Source: Phytohabitans sp036906915
GTDB taxonomy: Bacteria > Actinomycetota > Actinomycetes > Mycobacteriales > Micromonosporaceae
Assembly: GCF_036906915.1 (NCBI RefSeq)
Contig: NZ_JBAKHX010000085.1
Span: forward strand, 1-33,010
Length of the DNA: 33,010 nucleotides
Direction: 5' to 3'
The translations under genes were made by a program, and so were the position numbers. The notes under the pieces were generated by a model. It did not search any database. It saw only the letters and a program-made list of their open reading frames with translations, and had not been told where the DNA came from. This document shows, in pieces, positions 15,301-23,908 of the stretch (positions are counted from its first letter, which is position 1; every line of letters starts with the position of its first letter).

Positions 15301-15905
15301 AGCTCGACCTGGAAGATCCACGGTGTGGCGTCCCGCCGTTGCGGCGCCGGCTGGCGATTTTCTAGGAACAGCGAGACTAGCCATTGCCCGTCGAGCCGGC
15401 GAGCCCGCCCGCGGACCACGACCGACGGCTGCTCCTCATCGACCGCTTCGGGGCCGAGTAGTCCCTCGACAAGGGCGACCTTGACAGAGCCGCCCTGCTG
15501 CCGGCGGCGCCACACCCGCTTCCCGGCGTGCTCCGCCTGTTCGGACATGACCCGCTCGTAGCGCGCCCACTTACCGGTGACCAGCAGTGCCGTGACATCG
15601 CCGGCGACGCTGGCGGTGAAGCCGATGGCTGACGGGGACAGGCTCGGCACGTTGGGCGCGCTCGGGTCGGCCGCGCCCTCGATGATGTCCGGCGTGGCGG
15701 CCTCGGCCAGATCGTCCTGGGTGTCCGGCTCCACTGCCACGCCGTTGGGCGCCAACCGCCCAACGATGTAGCGATCGAGCGGGTCCTCCCGAAACTCCTC
15801 CTCCGGTCCACCAAGTGGCCCGAGCAGGTCAGCGAGCACGAGCCGTTGCAGCTCGTCCCGGATCGCCCGCGCATCGGGAACGGCCAGCACACTATCCGCA
15901 GCCAT
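12393..15905 (-). CDS. drmA: DISARM protein DrmA, DEXH-type superfamily 2 helicase
   Basis: The protein is 1170 aa from ATG 15905. The frame is open to 16142, but the upstream part is basic and unlike the family, and the ATG has a TACGGT hexamer 7 nt before it. Residues 1-450 are the family-specific N-terminal region. Helicase motifs are FPTGGGKTE (462-470), a zinc-ribbon insertion (C585, C588, C611, C616), DELH (723-726), STAT (764-767), a motif V-like ATSMIAVGVDVP (937-948) and QATSRVGR (967-974). The C-terminal tail (1000-1170) is helical. DrmA and DrmB form the core DNA-sensing complex of DISARM. The gene has its own upstream region, because a reverse-strand gene separates it from drmMI. 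Confidence 0.95.
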   Translation of the reverse strand: MAADSVLAVPDARAIRDELQRLVLADLLGPLGGPEEEFREDPLDRYIVGRLAPNGVAVEPDTQDDLAEAATPDIIEGAADPSAPNVPSLSPSAIGFTASVAGDVTALLVTGKWARYERVMSEQAEHAGKRVWRRRQQGGSVKVALVEGLLGPEAVDEEQPSVVVRGRARRLDGQWLVSLFLENRQPAPQRRDATPWIFQVELSATGAEEPPAFVPRPERVSGGDASDQAERRRLAMTYRFYPEFAVGHGAAVKAERLAGDLMRAHTIRTRTVPEHELPFTDVPSAKADKDLPELADVALDMKRLADLCDGSPEALTAALLPLVTGFRAWIEREETSADDAARRLDGYQNEVRAAMADARRAADRIEAGIDLLTADADARRAFGFANRAMYLQRVHSVVAAVRREQPTKPLAEAVAQADHPDNHRWRPFQLAFVLLNLPALADPRHPERSEDRRKAIADLLWFPTGGGKTEAYLGLTAFTVGVRRLQPALGGLDPKAGLAVLMRYTLRLLTIQQFERAATLICAAETLRRADPQTWGETPMRIGLWVGGRVTPNRTGDAEDWLAQQRRGRGMATRGQGSPHQLTSCPWCGSRIEAGRDISVEQIYLRTLVICPEADCPFSETGTFLAPAEEKGLPVLVVDEEIYRHPPALLIATVDKFAQLPWKGETAALFGRVSKRCERHGYLTEDIERASWEAPTHRLKGGAPPARIVACTPLRPPDLIIQDELHLISGPLGSLVGLYETAVDRLSSWEPERGRWSRPKVIASTATVRRAPRQIEALFNRGTEVFPPPGLDASDSFFARQRTANERPGRRYVGICAHGIRIKSTLIRVYVSVLGAAQKLHEMYGRNPVTDPYMTLIGYFNSLRDLGGMRRLVEDDVSTRLIRADERGLARRYDPELKELTSRMPSDAIRPLLDQLAVRFGAARAKGSAPPIDVLLATSMIAVGVDVPRLGVMVVANQPKSTAEYIQATSRVGRAAPGLVFTVFNWARPRDLSHYEQFDHFHANVYRQVEALSLTPFAERAIDRGLTGVLVALVRDLESTYNGNLRAQEFDRHGKLSDHVVRFLKRRSDVAADNAIRQRVEDELEARLDLWARERAVPSRRLAYDRPFRSDDVAGLLHRPEEGRWRQMTSPTSLRDVEPGIQLQLLVDGVAEDNPPPFAPRDPNASAVTP

Positions 15906-15912
15906 GACGGTC

Positions 15913-15918
15913 ACCGTA
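15913..15918 (-). promoter_or_regulatory. Candidate -10 element of drmA, leaderless
   Basis: On the minus strand TACGGT is followed by 7 nt and then the drmA ATG at 15905-15903, the spacing seen for leaderless actinobacterial genes. No ribosome-binding site precedes this ATG and no good -35 hexamer was found. The 160-bp space up to 16065 must also hold the promoter of the divergent helicase-nuclease gene. Confidence 0.35.
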
Positions 15919-16065
15919 GCGGGTCGATCGGACACTTTGCGCTCCGAAGAGGTTCGCGTCGTGCGAGTCTGGACTAACATCGTGCGCTTGGCGGGCCGCC
16001 CGGTTTCGGCCCGGGTGTCCGTACCGCCGCCCACCCCGATCCCTCGCTGAGCGCTGGAAGTGATC

Positions 16066-19000
16066 GTGCAGCATCTGACCGTACGCGTGGCCTGGCACGA
16101 CAACGCATGGAACGGCACCGTGTGCCGCCGTCCCTCCGGCAACCCCTACTGCCTGGACCTGGACCGGATCCGGCAGGAGCGGCAGGATGCGTACGAGGAC
16201 GGCATAGCCGGCAAGGCGTTTGTCGACATCGACCTGACCAAGCGCCCGCCGTGCGCCGCGGAGTCGGGCGCCTTCATGAACCCGACGCCCTGGGTGCGGC
16301 AGTTCAGGCATCCGTACGCCGAGCTGCCGAAGACCAGGCAGACCCACGGGCATCTGAGGCCGACAAACGTCACGGTGCCGCCGTACTCCACCTTCGCGGT
16401 GCCGTTCGCGTGGATGCTCCGCGAGCGCTCGGCCGAGATCGAGCACGGCCTCCCCGAGCCGCTGTCGCCCGACGTCGAGCCGCCCTTCCCATCGCCGTGG
16501 GTGTTTCCCGCTCCCCGCCAGCGCGAGCTTGTCGATGCCTGCTTCCGGCAGATCACCGAGAAACGGTCGCTGGTCATGTTCTACACCAAGTCGGGGCACC
16601 CGCTCGGTGACCACATCAACCGGTTGGTCGTGGGCATCGGCCACATCGACAAAATGGGCGGGATCAGGGAGTACGACGCATCCGCCAGCGCCCCCAGCTA
16701 TCCGATGTGGGATCGCCTGATCAGCCACTCCATCCGGCCTGCCGGCACCGACGGCCTGTTGCTGCCCTACCACGCGTACCTCGAGCCGACCGGTGACCCG
16801 GAGCTGGACGCCCACCGGCGTGAGCTGCTCACTGAGATCGCCGTCGCACCCGAACCGGGCCACATCATGAAGTTCTCCTACGGCAGCGAGGTCGCCTCCA
16901 GCGACGTCACGCTGTCCGTACTCGAACGCATGCTCATCGCCGTGCGCGCCGTCATCCGTCACGGCGTGGCACCCGGCCCGTGGGCCGAGCGCGAGGAGTG
17001 GATCAACGCGCGGATCGCCGAGGCGTGGGCGGACCGCGGCGCCTTCCCCGGCGCCAGCGCCGTTCTGGAGGCGCTGGGGCTTCGCCTGGCCACCGCGCTC
17101 CTGCTGGAGCTGAGCCGCGATGGAAGCCTGCGTTCCACGCAGGATCCCTGGCCGCTGCTCGACGCCCTGATCCGCGGCCGGCAGGCAGCACCCGGCCCGA
17201 CGTACGCCGCGGACCTCGCCGCCGTACGGCAGACCTGGGTCGCAATGCCAGAGCCGCGCCGCGACTTCGTCAAACTGCTCAGCCGGTTTGCGATCACTAC
17301 CAAGGCCGCGCGACGCTGGCTGGAGCCCGAGGAACGCACGGCCGGCGCCCTCCGCGCGGTCTCCGATCTCGACATCATGGCCAACCCGTACCTGATCGCG
17401 ACACTCGACCTCGGTGATGGCTCCGAGGACTCGCCGGTGTCTCTGACCACAGTGGACAGGGGACTGCTCCCCGACCCGACTGTCGCCGGGGCGGCCCCGG
17501 TGCCCCAGCCCAGCCGGGTCGACTCACCCGCCGATCCCCGGCGACTTGAGGCGGCCCTCGTCACCGTGCTCGGCGACGCGGCCGGCAACGGAGACGCTCT
17601 ACTCACCGTCGGCGAAGCACTGGAGGCCGTCCAGGGCCTGGGGCTCACACCGGCACCGCCCATCTCCACCGACTGGGTCACCGGCCACGTGCATGACGGC
17701 CGTGCCTCGCTCCGCCTGATCGATGCCGGCGCCGCACCCCGCTGCCTCCAGCTCGCTGGCCTTGCCGACCGCGGGCGATGGCTCGCCAAGCTCCTCCGGG
17801 CCCGTGCCGAGAAGCCACTGCCCAGCCTCGGCGAAGACTGGCATCACCTACTGGTCCAGGCCATCCAGGATGGCGGCAGCACCGTCGACGAGGCCAACAC
17901 CCGCCACGCGGACGCACTGAAGGAGCAGGCGGCGGCGCTCGAACGCATCACCACCCGCCGACTCGCCGTGCTCGTCGGCCGGGCCGGCACGGGCAAGACC
18001 AGCGTGGTCGGCGCCCTGCTCGCCTCGCCCAAGCTCCTCGCCGGCGAAGTCCTCCTGCTCGCCCCCACCGGCAAGGCGACCGTCAGGCTGGCGCAGAAGA
18101 CCAACGCCCACGCCCAGAACATCGCGCAGTTCCTCCACGGGCTCAAGCTCTACGACGGCAAGCGGCAGCGCGTGCTCTTCACCGGCAACGGTGCTCACCG
18201 CAAAGAACGCACGGTCGTCATCGACGAATGCTCCATGCTCACCGAGGACCAGCTCTACGCGGTACTCAAGGCGCTCGACCTCGGCCACGTGCAGCGCATC
18301 ATCCTGGTCGGCGACCCGCACCAACTGCCGCCGATCGGTGTCGGCCGTCCGTTCGCCGACCTCGTCGCGGAGCTCGACCGGGCCGCCGAGGCCAGCGGCC
18401 CGGCAGACGCCGCCCTCGCGGGGGCGCTCGGCCGGCTCACCGTCGAGCTTCGCACCACGACAGGCGGCCGCCCCTCCGACATCCTCCGGCTCGCCTCCCT
18501 CTTCACCACCGGCACCCAGCCCGTCGACGGCGACAGCGTGCTGGGCGAGCTGGCCGCCAACGCCGAGGCCGACGCCACCAAACCGGGCGCCGGCGGGGAC
18601 GACTCCGATCTCAAGCTGATCTTCTGGCAAACGCCCGAGGAGCTACACACCAAACTGCTCGACGAGCTGGCCCTCGCCCTGGGGATGAAGCACCCTGACG
18701 ACGCCGAGGGATACGCACGAGAGCTCAAGCTCACACCCGAAGGCTGGGTGCCCTTCTCGGATCACTCAGGCGCGGAACGGTTCCAGGTGCTCTCCCCGGT
18801 GCGGATGCGCGACTGGGGCACGTTCGAGCTCAACCGCTTCCTCCAGGGCCACTTCCGGGCGGCTGACCTCCGGCGTGCTCGCCGGCCCGGAGGCCGCAGC
18901 TACGGCCCTGAGGAGATCGTCCCCCGCGACAAAGTCATGCTGCTACGTAACGGGTGGTTCTACGGATACGACTTCGGCCTGAGCCAGAAGACCAGGCCCT

Positions 19001-19776
19001 ACCTCGCGAACGGTGAGGTCGGCCTCGTCGCCCGCGAGAAGAACGGCTGGCTCAGCGTCTCGTTCGCCGAACGTGAGCGCCTCCAGGTCAGCTTCAAACT
19101 CGTCCCGGCCAGCGCCGAACGCGTCGACCTCGAGCTCGCCTATGCGCTGACCATCCACAAAGCACAAGGAAGCGAGTTCGGCGCGGTCATTGTCGTGGTG
19201 CCGGCCGAGAGCCGGCTAGTCACGCGCGAGCTGCTCTACACCGCCATCACTCGGGCCCGGCAGAAGATGGTCCTGCTCGTGCAGGGCACCAACACCGATG
19301 GGCTATACGCGCTGAGCCGGCCCGACCACAGCGAGACCGCGCGGCGCAACACCAACCTGTTCACAGCAGGGATCCGCCGCACGGACGCGGGCGTCCCGTT
19401 CGCCGAACACCTCATCCACCGAACCGTCCGCGGCGAGCTGGTCCGCTCAAAGAGCGAGGTGATCATCGCCAACCTGCTGCACGCCGCCGGCGTCGACTAC
19501 CGCTACGAACGGGAGCTGCACGGCGCGGCCGAGCCAGGCGTCGTCCGGCCCGACTTCAGCTTCGTCGACTTCGCCGGGGACACGATCGTCTGGGAACACC
19601 TCGGCATGCTCGACCGCCCCGACTACCGCGACTCGTGGACCCGCCGTCGGGCATGGTACGAGGCCAACGGCTTCACTCTGGGCGTCAACCTCTTCACCTC
19701 CGAGGAGTCCGGCGCGGGTCTGGACTCCTCGGCGCTCGACAAGCAGGTCGCCCAGATCAGAGACCTCGTCATGTGA
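16066..19776 (+). CDS. RecD-type SF1 helicase with C-terminal PD-(D/E)XK-like nuclease and large unknown N-terminus
   Basis: The protein is 1236 aa from GTG 16066. An in-frame GTG at 16060 overlaps the GGAAG ribosome-binding site, so 16066 is preferred. Residues 1-600 resemble nothing I can name; they open with HLTVRVAWHDNAWNGTVC and include a C20/C29 pair. The helicase follows: GRAGTGKT (638-645), IDECSML (719-725), GDPHQLPP (749-756), LTIHKAQGSEF (1028-1038) and YTAITRAR (1058-1065), typical of the RecD/TraA/Pif1 group. The tail (about 1125-1236) has E1131 in SKSE, D1163 in RPDF and E1177 in VWEHLG, a PD-(D/E)XK-like pattern with ExH for ExK. It diverges from drmA and ends 10 bp from the convergent drmMI stop. 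Confidence 0.9.
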   Translation: MQHLTVRVAWHDNAWNGTVCRRPSGNPYCLDLDRIRQERQDAYEDGIAGKAFVDIDLTKRPPCAAESGAFMNPTPWVRQFRHPYAELPKTRQTHGHLRPTNVTVPPYSTFAVPFAWMLRERSAEIEHGLPEPLSPDVEPPFPSPWVFPAPRQRELVDACFRQITEKRSLVMFYTKSGHPLGDHINRLVVGIGHIDKMGGIREYDASASAPSYPMWDRLISHSIRPAGTDGLLLPYHAYLEPTGDPELDAHRRELLTEIAVAPEPGHIMKFSYGSEVASSDVTLSVLERMLIAVRAVIRHGVAPGPWAEREEWINARIAEAWADRGAFPGASAVLEALGLRLATALLLELSRDGSLRSTQDPWPLLDALIRGRQAAPGPTYAADLAAVRQTWVAMPEPRRDFVKLLSRFAITTKAARRWLEPEERTAGALRAVSDLDIMANPYLIATLDLGDGSEDSPVSLTTVDRGLLPDPTVAGAAPVPQPSRVDSPADPRRLEAALVTVLGDAAGNGDALLTVGEALEAVQGLGLTPAPPISTDWVTGHVHDGRASLRLIDAGAAPRCLQLAGLADRGRWLAKLLRARAEKPLPSLGEDWHHLLVQAIQDGGSTVDEANTRHADALKEQAAALERITTRRLAVLVGRAGTGKTSVVGALLASPKLLAGEVLLLAPTGKATVRLAQKTNAHAQNIAQFLHGLKLYDGKRQRVLFTGNGAHRKERTVVIDECSMLTEDQLYAVLKALDLGHVQRIILVGDPHQLPPIGVGRPFADLVAELDRAAEASGPADAALAGALGRLTVELRTTTGGRPSDILRLASLFTTGTQPVDGDSVLGELAANAEADATKPGAGGDDSDLKLIFWQTPEELHTKLLDELALALGMKHPDDAEGYARELKLTPEGWVPFSDHSGAERFQVLSPVRMRDWGTFELNRFLQGHFRAADLRRARRPGGRSYGPEEIVPRDKVMLLRNGWFYGYDFGLSQKTRPYLANGEVGLVAREKNGWLSVSFAERERLQVSFKLVPASAERVDLELAYALTIHKAQGSEFGAVIVVVPAESRLVTRELLYTAITRARQKMVLLVQGTNTDGLYALSRPDHSETARRNTNLFTAGIRRTDAGVPFAEHLIHRTVRGELVRSKSEVIIANLLHAAGVDYRYERELHGAAEPGVVRPDFSFVDFAGDTIVWEHLGMLDRPDYRDSWTRRRAWYEANGFTLGVNLFTSEESGAGLDSSALDKQVAQIRDLVM

Positions 19777-19786
19777 CTCGACACTG

Positions 19787-22700
19787 TCAGAACAGCGCGT
19801 CAGGAAGCGGGAAGAGGCCGTCGTCGAACATGGCGTCCGCCGTGGTCGAGCTTTCAGTCGATCGGGTACGGGCGGGGGCCTTCCGCGGTTTGCCACGAGT
19901 ACCGGAGACCGGTGCGGTGCGCTGCTCCTCGGCGTATCGCTCGTGATTGAGCTCGAGCAGGCCGTTGTGGATCTCCACATGCACCTCCGGTTTGATGGTG
20001 AAGCGGGTGCCCTGCCGGGTCTCGTGGAACCCGTGGCCGAGGTCCAGGTCCGTCCAGCCGTATGCCTCGGCCACCGCCTCGTCGATCTCGACGTGGATCT
20101 CCCGCAACCGCTGGATCTCCGAATCGGTAACGCGAGCGTCATGGACGAGGTTGTAGAGCTTCGTCAGCCCCAATTCCCGCTTCAACATCACCGACCGCCG
20201 GTAGGTATCCAGTTCCTCTCCAACTCGATCCATCCGCTCGGTCACGTCCGGCTGTGGAAAGGTCTCAAAACAGTCCGACGGTGTGTACTGAAGGTCTGTC
20301 TTGAGTGTCGAAGAGTACTTCCAAGCCCAGCGGACGTGGATTTCGGAATCCAGCAGCGCGAGCATGCCGGAACGGTCGGTCGCAAAGACGACGATCTTCT
20401 CATTCAGCACCTGTCTCGTCGGCACAAAGGTTGCCATGCCGGTTCGACTAATACGGGCGATGACGAGGACGCGATCGAGGCCCTCGATCGCCTTTCGCAT
20501 GTTGGGGCGCTTGTCGGCATACTGCCACCAGCGTTGCGGGAGTGGCCGCCGAAGCACATAGGACCCGTCGGGTTTGGTTCGCTGGCGTTCGGGCTTGACC
20601 TTCTGCTCGACGATCGCGAAAACGTCCGGATACCGCTGGGCGTCCTCTTCCGACCGGTCGAAAAAGTCGATGACCCAGCGGCGGGCCGAGCAGTCTGGGC
20701 GCGAGTTCAGGTCCTCGCCGTTCAGGTAAGGAAAGACGACGTCCTTGTTGCGTGGGTCCTTGGCGCGAAGCGCTTGCGCCTCCTCCGGCTCCAGGACGAA
20801 TCCCATGCCTAGCACGATTGCGCCCTGGAATGACTTGTCTGCGTTGGCGGCGAGGCGGTACGGGTTGCCGGTGATCCGGGACTGCGCATCCAGAGCTGGG
20901 GTGATAGCACGGACGGTGTGGCCGTCGAGGATGCGCTTCTCTTTCTCGCCGGGGTGGCCCACCCAGAGCAGCGACACCTCCAGCGACGCCGTGCCGGGCC
21001 ACGGTTGTGACTTCTCCGCCCGGTAGATGTTCCAGCCGATGTCGACGACCTGGTCGAGCCCGACCTCGCGGGTGTCACCCTGCGCGATCGTGTTCGTCGC
21101 GATGATGCCGACCCGCGCCTGCTCGGCCACCTGGATGTTGCGGAGTAGGAAGTACGAGCAGAGATCGGCGTTGCCAGGCTTGTCGCGGGCGATCCGTTTC
21201 TTGAGGTACTCGCGCAGGTCGAGGCCGATCGCGCCACTGACGCGTTTGCCGCCGATGAAGGGTGGGTTGCCGACGACGGCGTCGAAGCCGTTCTTGTTGA
21301 CGATCTCGGGGAACTCCAGCGGCCAGTGCAAGGGCCGGATGGGCTCTGGACGCCCGCCACGCAGCCAGCCCGTAACGGTTTCGGCAAGCCGCCGCCGCAG
21401 CTCTGCGTCCGCCGCGCCACTCAGCACGGCGTACATGTCGTCGCTGATCCTGGTCAGCCGGTCGTCGTACTTGGCCTCAGCGTCCGACTCGTCGCTGTCT
21501 GGCTCCCAGGGCCGATACTGCGCGCGTACCGATGTGGACAGTGCCGCGCCCACGACGGCGTCGGCGGCGAGGCGCATGTCGCCGGCGAGGTTCTCGGCCG
21601 TAGCCAACCTCGCCGACTTTTCGGCGGCGTCACGCGCGTCCTGCACCACAGTGGACTCGATCGACTCGCGTAGCTCGGCGGCCTCGCCGATTAGTTCGTG
21701 CAGCCGGTCGCTGACAGAGTTGAAGAGGCGGGCGTTGAGCACGCGACCCTCGGCAGGGTCGAGGTGAAATGTGGTGAGCTGCTCGGCGGACGTGATGCCG
21801 ACAAGGGAGTCCCCGCAGCGCAGCGCGTGGTCCAGGAAGCCGAACGGCCGATCTTTCGCGAGGGTGACTAGCCACAGCGAGAGCTTGGCGAGTTCGACGG
21901 CCATGTCGTCGCGGTCGACGCCGTAGAGGCAGCGGGCGGCGACCAGCCGGCGGGCGGCGAGGAGCAGGTCGTCGCGGTTGCTGTCGGTGCCGGCCAGTTC
22001 GGCCACGTCGGCGGGCACGCCGTCGCGTTCCCAGGCGCGGACCAGCACCTCGGCGAGGTAGCGGCATGCGGAGACCAGGAACGCGCCGCTGCCCATGGCG
22101 GGGTCGAGCACCTTCAGCCGCAGCAACTCGTCGGCGCGCTTTGCACGCCAGACGCCTTCGGCGGTGACGCCCTCGGCCGGGCCGGGGGAGAAGCAGAGTG
22201 GCGCCAGGGTATGCCGCACGATCTCCTCGGCCAAGGCGCGCGGCGTGTAATGGGTGCCGGTGGCGCGGCGGTCGCCCATCTGGGTGAACAGCACCGAACC
22301 AGATGGGAAGACGGTGGGCAGGTCGCGCAGGTCGATGCGCAGCAACCCCCAGTACGGGCGTACCCGATCGGCCAGGCTGGCATCGTTGTCGCACGCCGCG
22401 TGCAGCGCGGCGAGTTGGTGCGGCGTGGGTGTCTTACCGCGCGCGGCGTCGACCTGGCGTGCGGTGAGGTCGCAGCGCTCGGCGAGCCACGCGCATAGCT
22501 CGGCCTCGCCCCGCGCGGCGGCGTCTTCCAGCTCGATCAGGGGTAGCTCCGGCTCGTTCTTACCGGCCAGCCCGACGTACGGCTCGTCAACGCGCATGCA
22601 CGAGTACTCGAGCAGGCCCTCGTAGACGTGGCCGATCTGTTCGACGTCGAGGCTCTTGTAGCTGAGGCGTTCGGCGGCCTTGCTGCGGTGGCGCAGGATG

Positions 22701-23908
22701 AGCAGCGCGTCAAGCATCTCGTGTACGACGCGGTCGGTGATGGCGGCCTTGGCCAGCCACCTGAAGCGGGCCGTGTTGAAGAGCGAGCCGCCGTGGGCGG
22801 CGATGCGCAGGTCGGGGTGTTCGCAGCCGTCGTACACCGCGGCGAAGAGGGCGAGCAGTCGAGGCCAGGCGGCGGTGCGTCGGTCGCCGACCTCGTCGCC
22901 GTGCAGGTTGCGGACCGCGTCGAGTTCGTCGTACAGGGTGGACGCGGCGTATGCCTGCGCGTAGAGCGGTTCGCCGATTGGCAGCAGCCGCTGTTCCTCG
23001 GCGTAGAGAAGGAAGACCACGCGCATGAGCACGGTCAGCGAGCCGCGGTAGATCTCCCGCTCGGTGACACCGGCGAGCAAAGTGCCGCCGGACTCGCGGT
23101 CGAGGCGGGCGAGTTCGGCGACGAAGAGTTCGACAGCGCGGCGTACCTGCCCGCCGAGCGTGGTGGTGACCTGGGTGAGGTCGTCGGCGCTGCGGGCGAA
23201 GAGTGCGGCGAGGCTGGTCGAGGGCGTCCCGTTCGGGCCGGTGGCTGGAGCCAGCACGCGGGGGGCGGCCAGGAGTGTGGCGAACGCCCGGAGCAGTACC
23301 GGCTCTTCCAGCCAGAGGTCGGCGTCGAAGGTGGCGGTGCCGGTGGGTTCCTCGCGTCGGGCGTGGACGAGCACCCAATGCTGCCCGTTGGTGAGCAGGG
23401 CCAGTGGGGTGCGGGTGTCCCGGCAGACCTGGGCGGCCTGTTCGGACAGGGCGGGCTGCTCGCCGCGGGAGGTGGTCAGCGGGGTGTCGGCGGGGCGGCG
23501 GTAGACGTGCAGCCGGCCGGCCCGGCCGCCGCCGGGCTCGGGACCGGACATGACCAAGTCGGGCCGGAACGGGCCGACCAGGTCTGTAGGGAGTATGGCG
23601 CCGTCGGCTCGCGCGCTGGCGGGGAAGCGCAGCAGCTCGTCGAGTATCAGGTCGAGCCAGGCGGGGCCGAGCAGGTCGGGTGCGTCCTGGACCTCGGCCC
23701 ACGCCCGGCGTACGCGGTCGCGGACGTCGTCGGGGATGGTGTCCAGGCCGTGGGGGAGCGTTTCGGTGAGCACCGGGACGGTGAGGAACGGGCCGTCGGG
23801 GCGCAGCAGTCCCAGCCACTCGGCGTGCTGCTCGGCGGTGCTGGTGGGGCGTGGTTGTGTGGCCCGGCCCGTCCTCGGCTTGGTGGGGGCTTGCCGGCGG
23901 GCGGGCAT
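19787..23908 (-). CDS. drmMI: DISARM class 1 methyltransferase DrmMI (adenine-N6)
   Basis: The 1373-aa protein starts at ATG 23908, sharing one base with the drmD stop (TGATG). Residues 75-200 resemble the nuclease-fold N-terminus of type IIG and PglX-like enzymes (RPDL 115-118, LALLTNGQHWVLV 169-181). An ExK is missing where expected (LHVYRRP), so nuclease activity is unlikely. The methyltransferase core has TGTHYTPRALAEEIV (550-564), SAM-binding LDPAMGSGAF (601-610) and catalytic NPPF (881-884). About residues 1000-1250 should be the target-recognition domain (MGFVLEPEEAQALRAK, YPYLNGEDLN-like VVFPYLNGEDL). DrmMI marks host DNA so that DISARM spares it. The recognised site cannot be read from sequence. 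Confidence 0.94.
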   Translation of the reverse strand: MPARRQAPTKPRTGRATQPRPTSTAEQHAEWLGLLRPDGPFLTVPVLTETLPHGLDTIPDDVRDRVRRAWAEVQDAPDLLGPAWLDLILDELLRFPASARADGAILPTDLVGPFRPDLVMSGPEPGGGRAGRLHVYRRPADTPLTTSRGEQPALSEQAAQVCRDTRTPLALLTNGQHWVLVHARREEPTGTATFDADLWLEEPVLLRAFATLLAAPRVLAPATGPNGTPSTSLAALFARSADDLTQVTTTLGGQVRRAVELFVAELARLDRESGGTLLAGVTEREIYRGSLTVLMRVVFLLYAEEQRLLPIGEPLYAQAYAASTLYDELDAVRNLHGDEVGDRRTAAWPRLLALFAAVYDGCEHPDLRIAAHGGSLFNTARFRWLAKAAITDRVVHEMLDALLILRHRSKAAERLSYKSLDVEQIGHVYEGLLEYSCMRVDEPYVGLAGKNEPELPLIELEDAAARGEAELCAWLAERCDLTARQVDAARGKTPTPHQLAALHAACDNDASLADRVRPYWGLLRIDLRDLPTVFPSGSVLFTQMGDRRATGTHYTPRALAEEIVRHTLAPLCFSPGPAEGVTAEGVWRAKRADELLRLKVLDPAMGSGAFLVSACRYLAEVLVRAWERDGVPADVAELAGTDSNRDDLLLAARRLVAARCLYGVDRDDMAVELAKLSLWLVTLAKDRPFGFLDHALRCGDSLVGITSAEQLTTFHLDPAEGRVLNARLFNSVSDRLHELIGEAAELRESIESTVVQDARDAAEKSARLATAENLAGDMRLAADAVVGAALSTSVRAQYRPWEPDSDESDAEAKYDDRLTRISDDMYAVLSGAADAELRRRLAETVTGWLRGGRPEPIRPLHWPLEFPEIVNKNGFDAVVGNPPFIGGKRVSGAIGLDLREYLKKRIARDKPGNADLCSYFLLRNIQVAEQARVGIIATNTIAQGDTREVGLDQVVDIGWNIYRAEKSQPWPGTASLEVSLLWVGHPGEKEKRILDGHTVRAITPALDAQSRITGNPYRLAANADKSFQGAIVLGMGFVLEPEEAQALRAKDPRNKDVVFPYLNGEDLNSRPDCSARRWVIDFFDRSEEDAQRYPDVFAIVEQKVKPERQRTKPDGSYVLRRPLPQRWWQYADKRPNMRKAIEGLDRVLVIARISRTGMATFVPTRQVLNEKIVVFATDRSGMLALLDSEIHVRWAWKYSSTLKTDLQYTPSDCFETFPQPDVTERMDRVGEELDTYRRSVMLKRELGLTKLYNLVHDARVTDSEIQRLREIHVEIDEAVAEAYGWTDLDLGHGFHETRQGTRFTIKPEVHVEIHNGLLELNHERYAEEQRTAPVSGTRGKPRKAPARTRSTESSTTADAMFDDGLFPLPDALF

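Noticed and set aside
15906..16142. N-terminal extension of drmA to 16142
   Set aside because: The extra 79 codons are basic and low-quality, would overlap the start of the divergent gene, and lack a good start signal. ATG 15905 with a hexamer at leaderless spacing fits better.
19787..23908. BREX PglX as the identity of the large methyltransferase
   Set aside because: PglX is related, but no PglZ, BrxC or BrxL gene is present, whereas all five class 1 DISARM genes are in canonical order.
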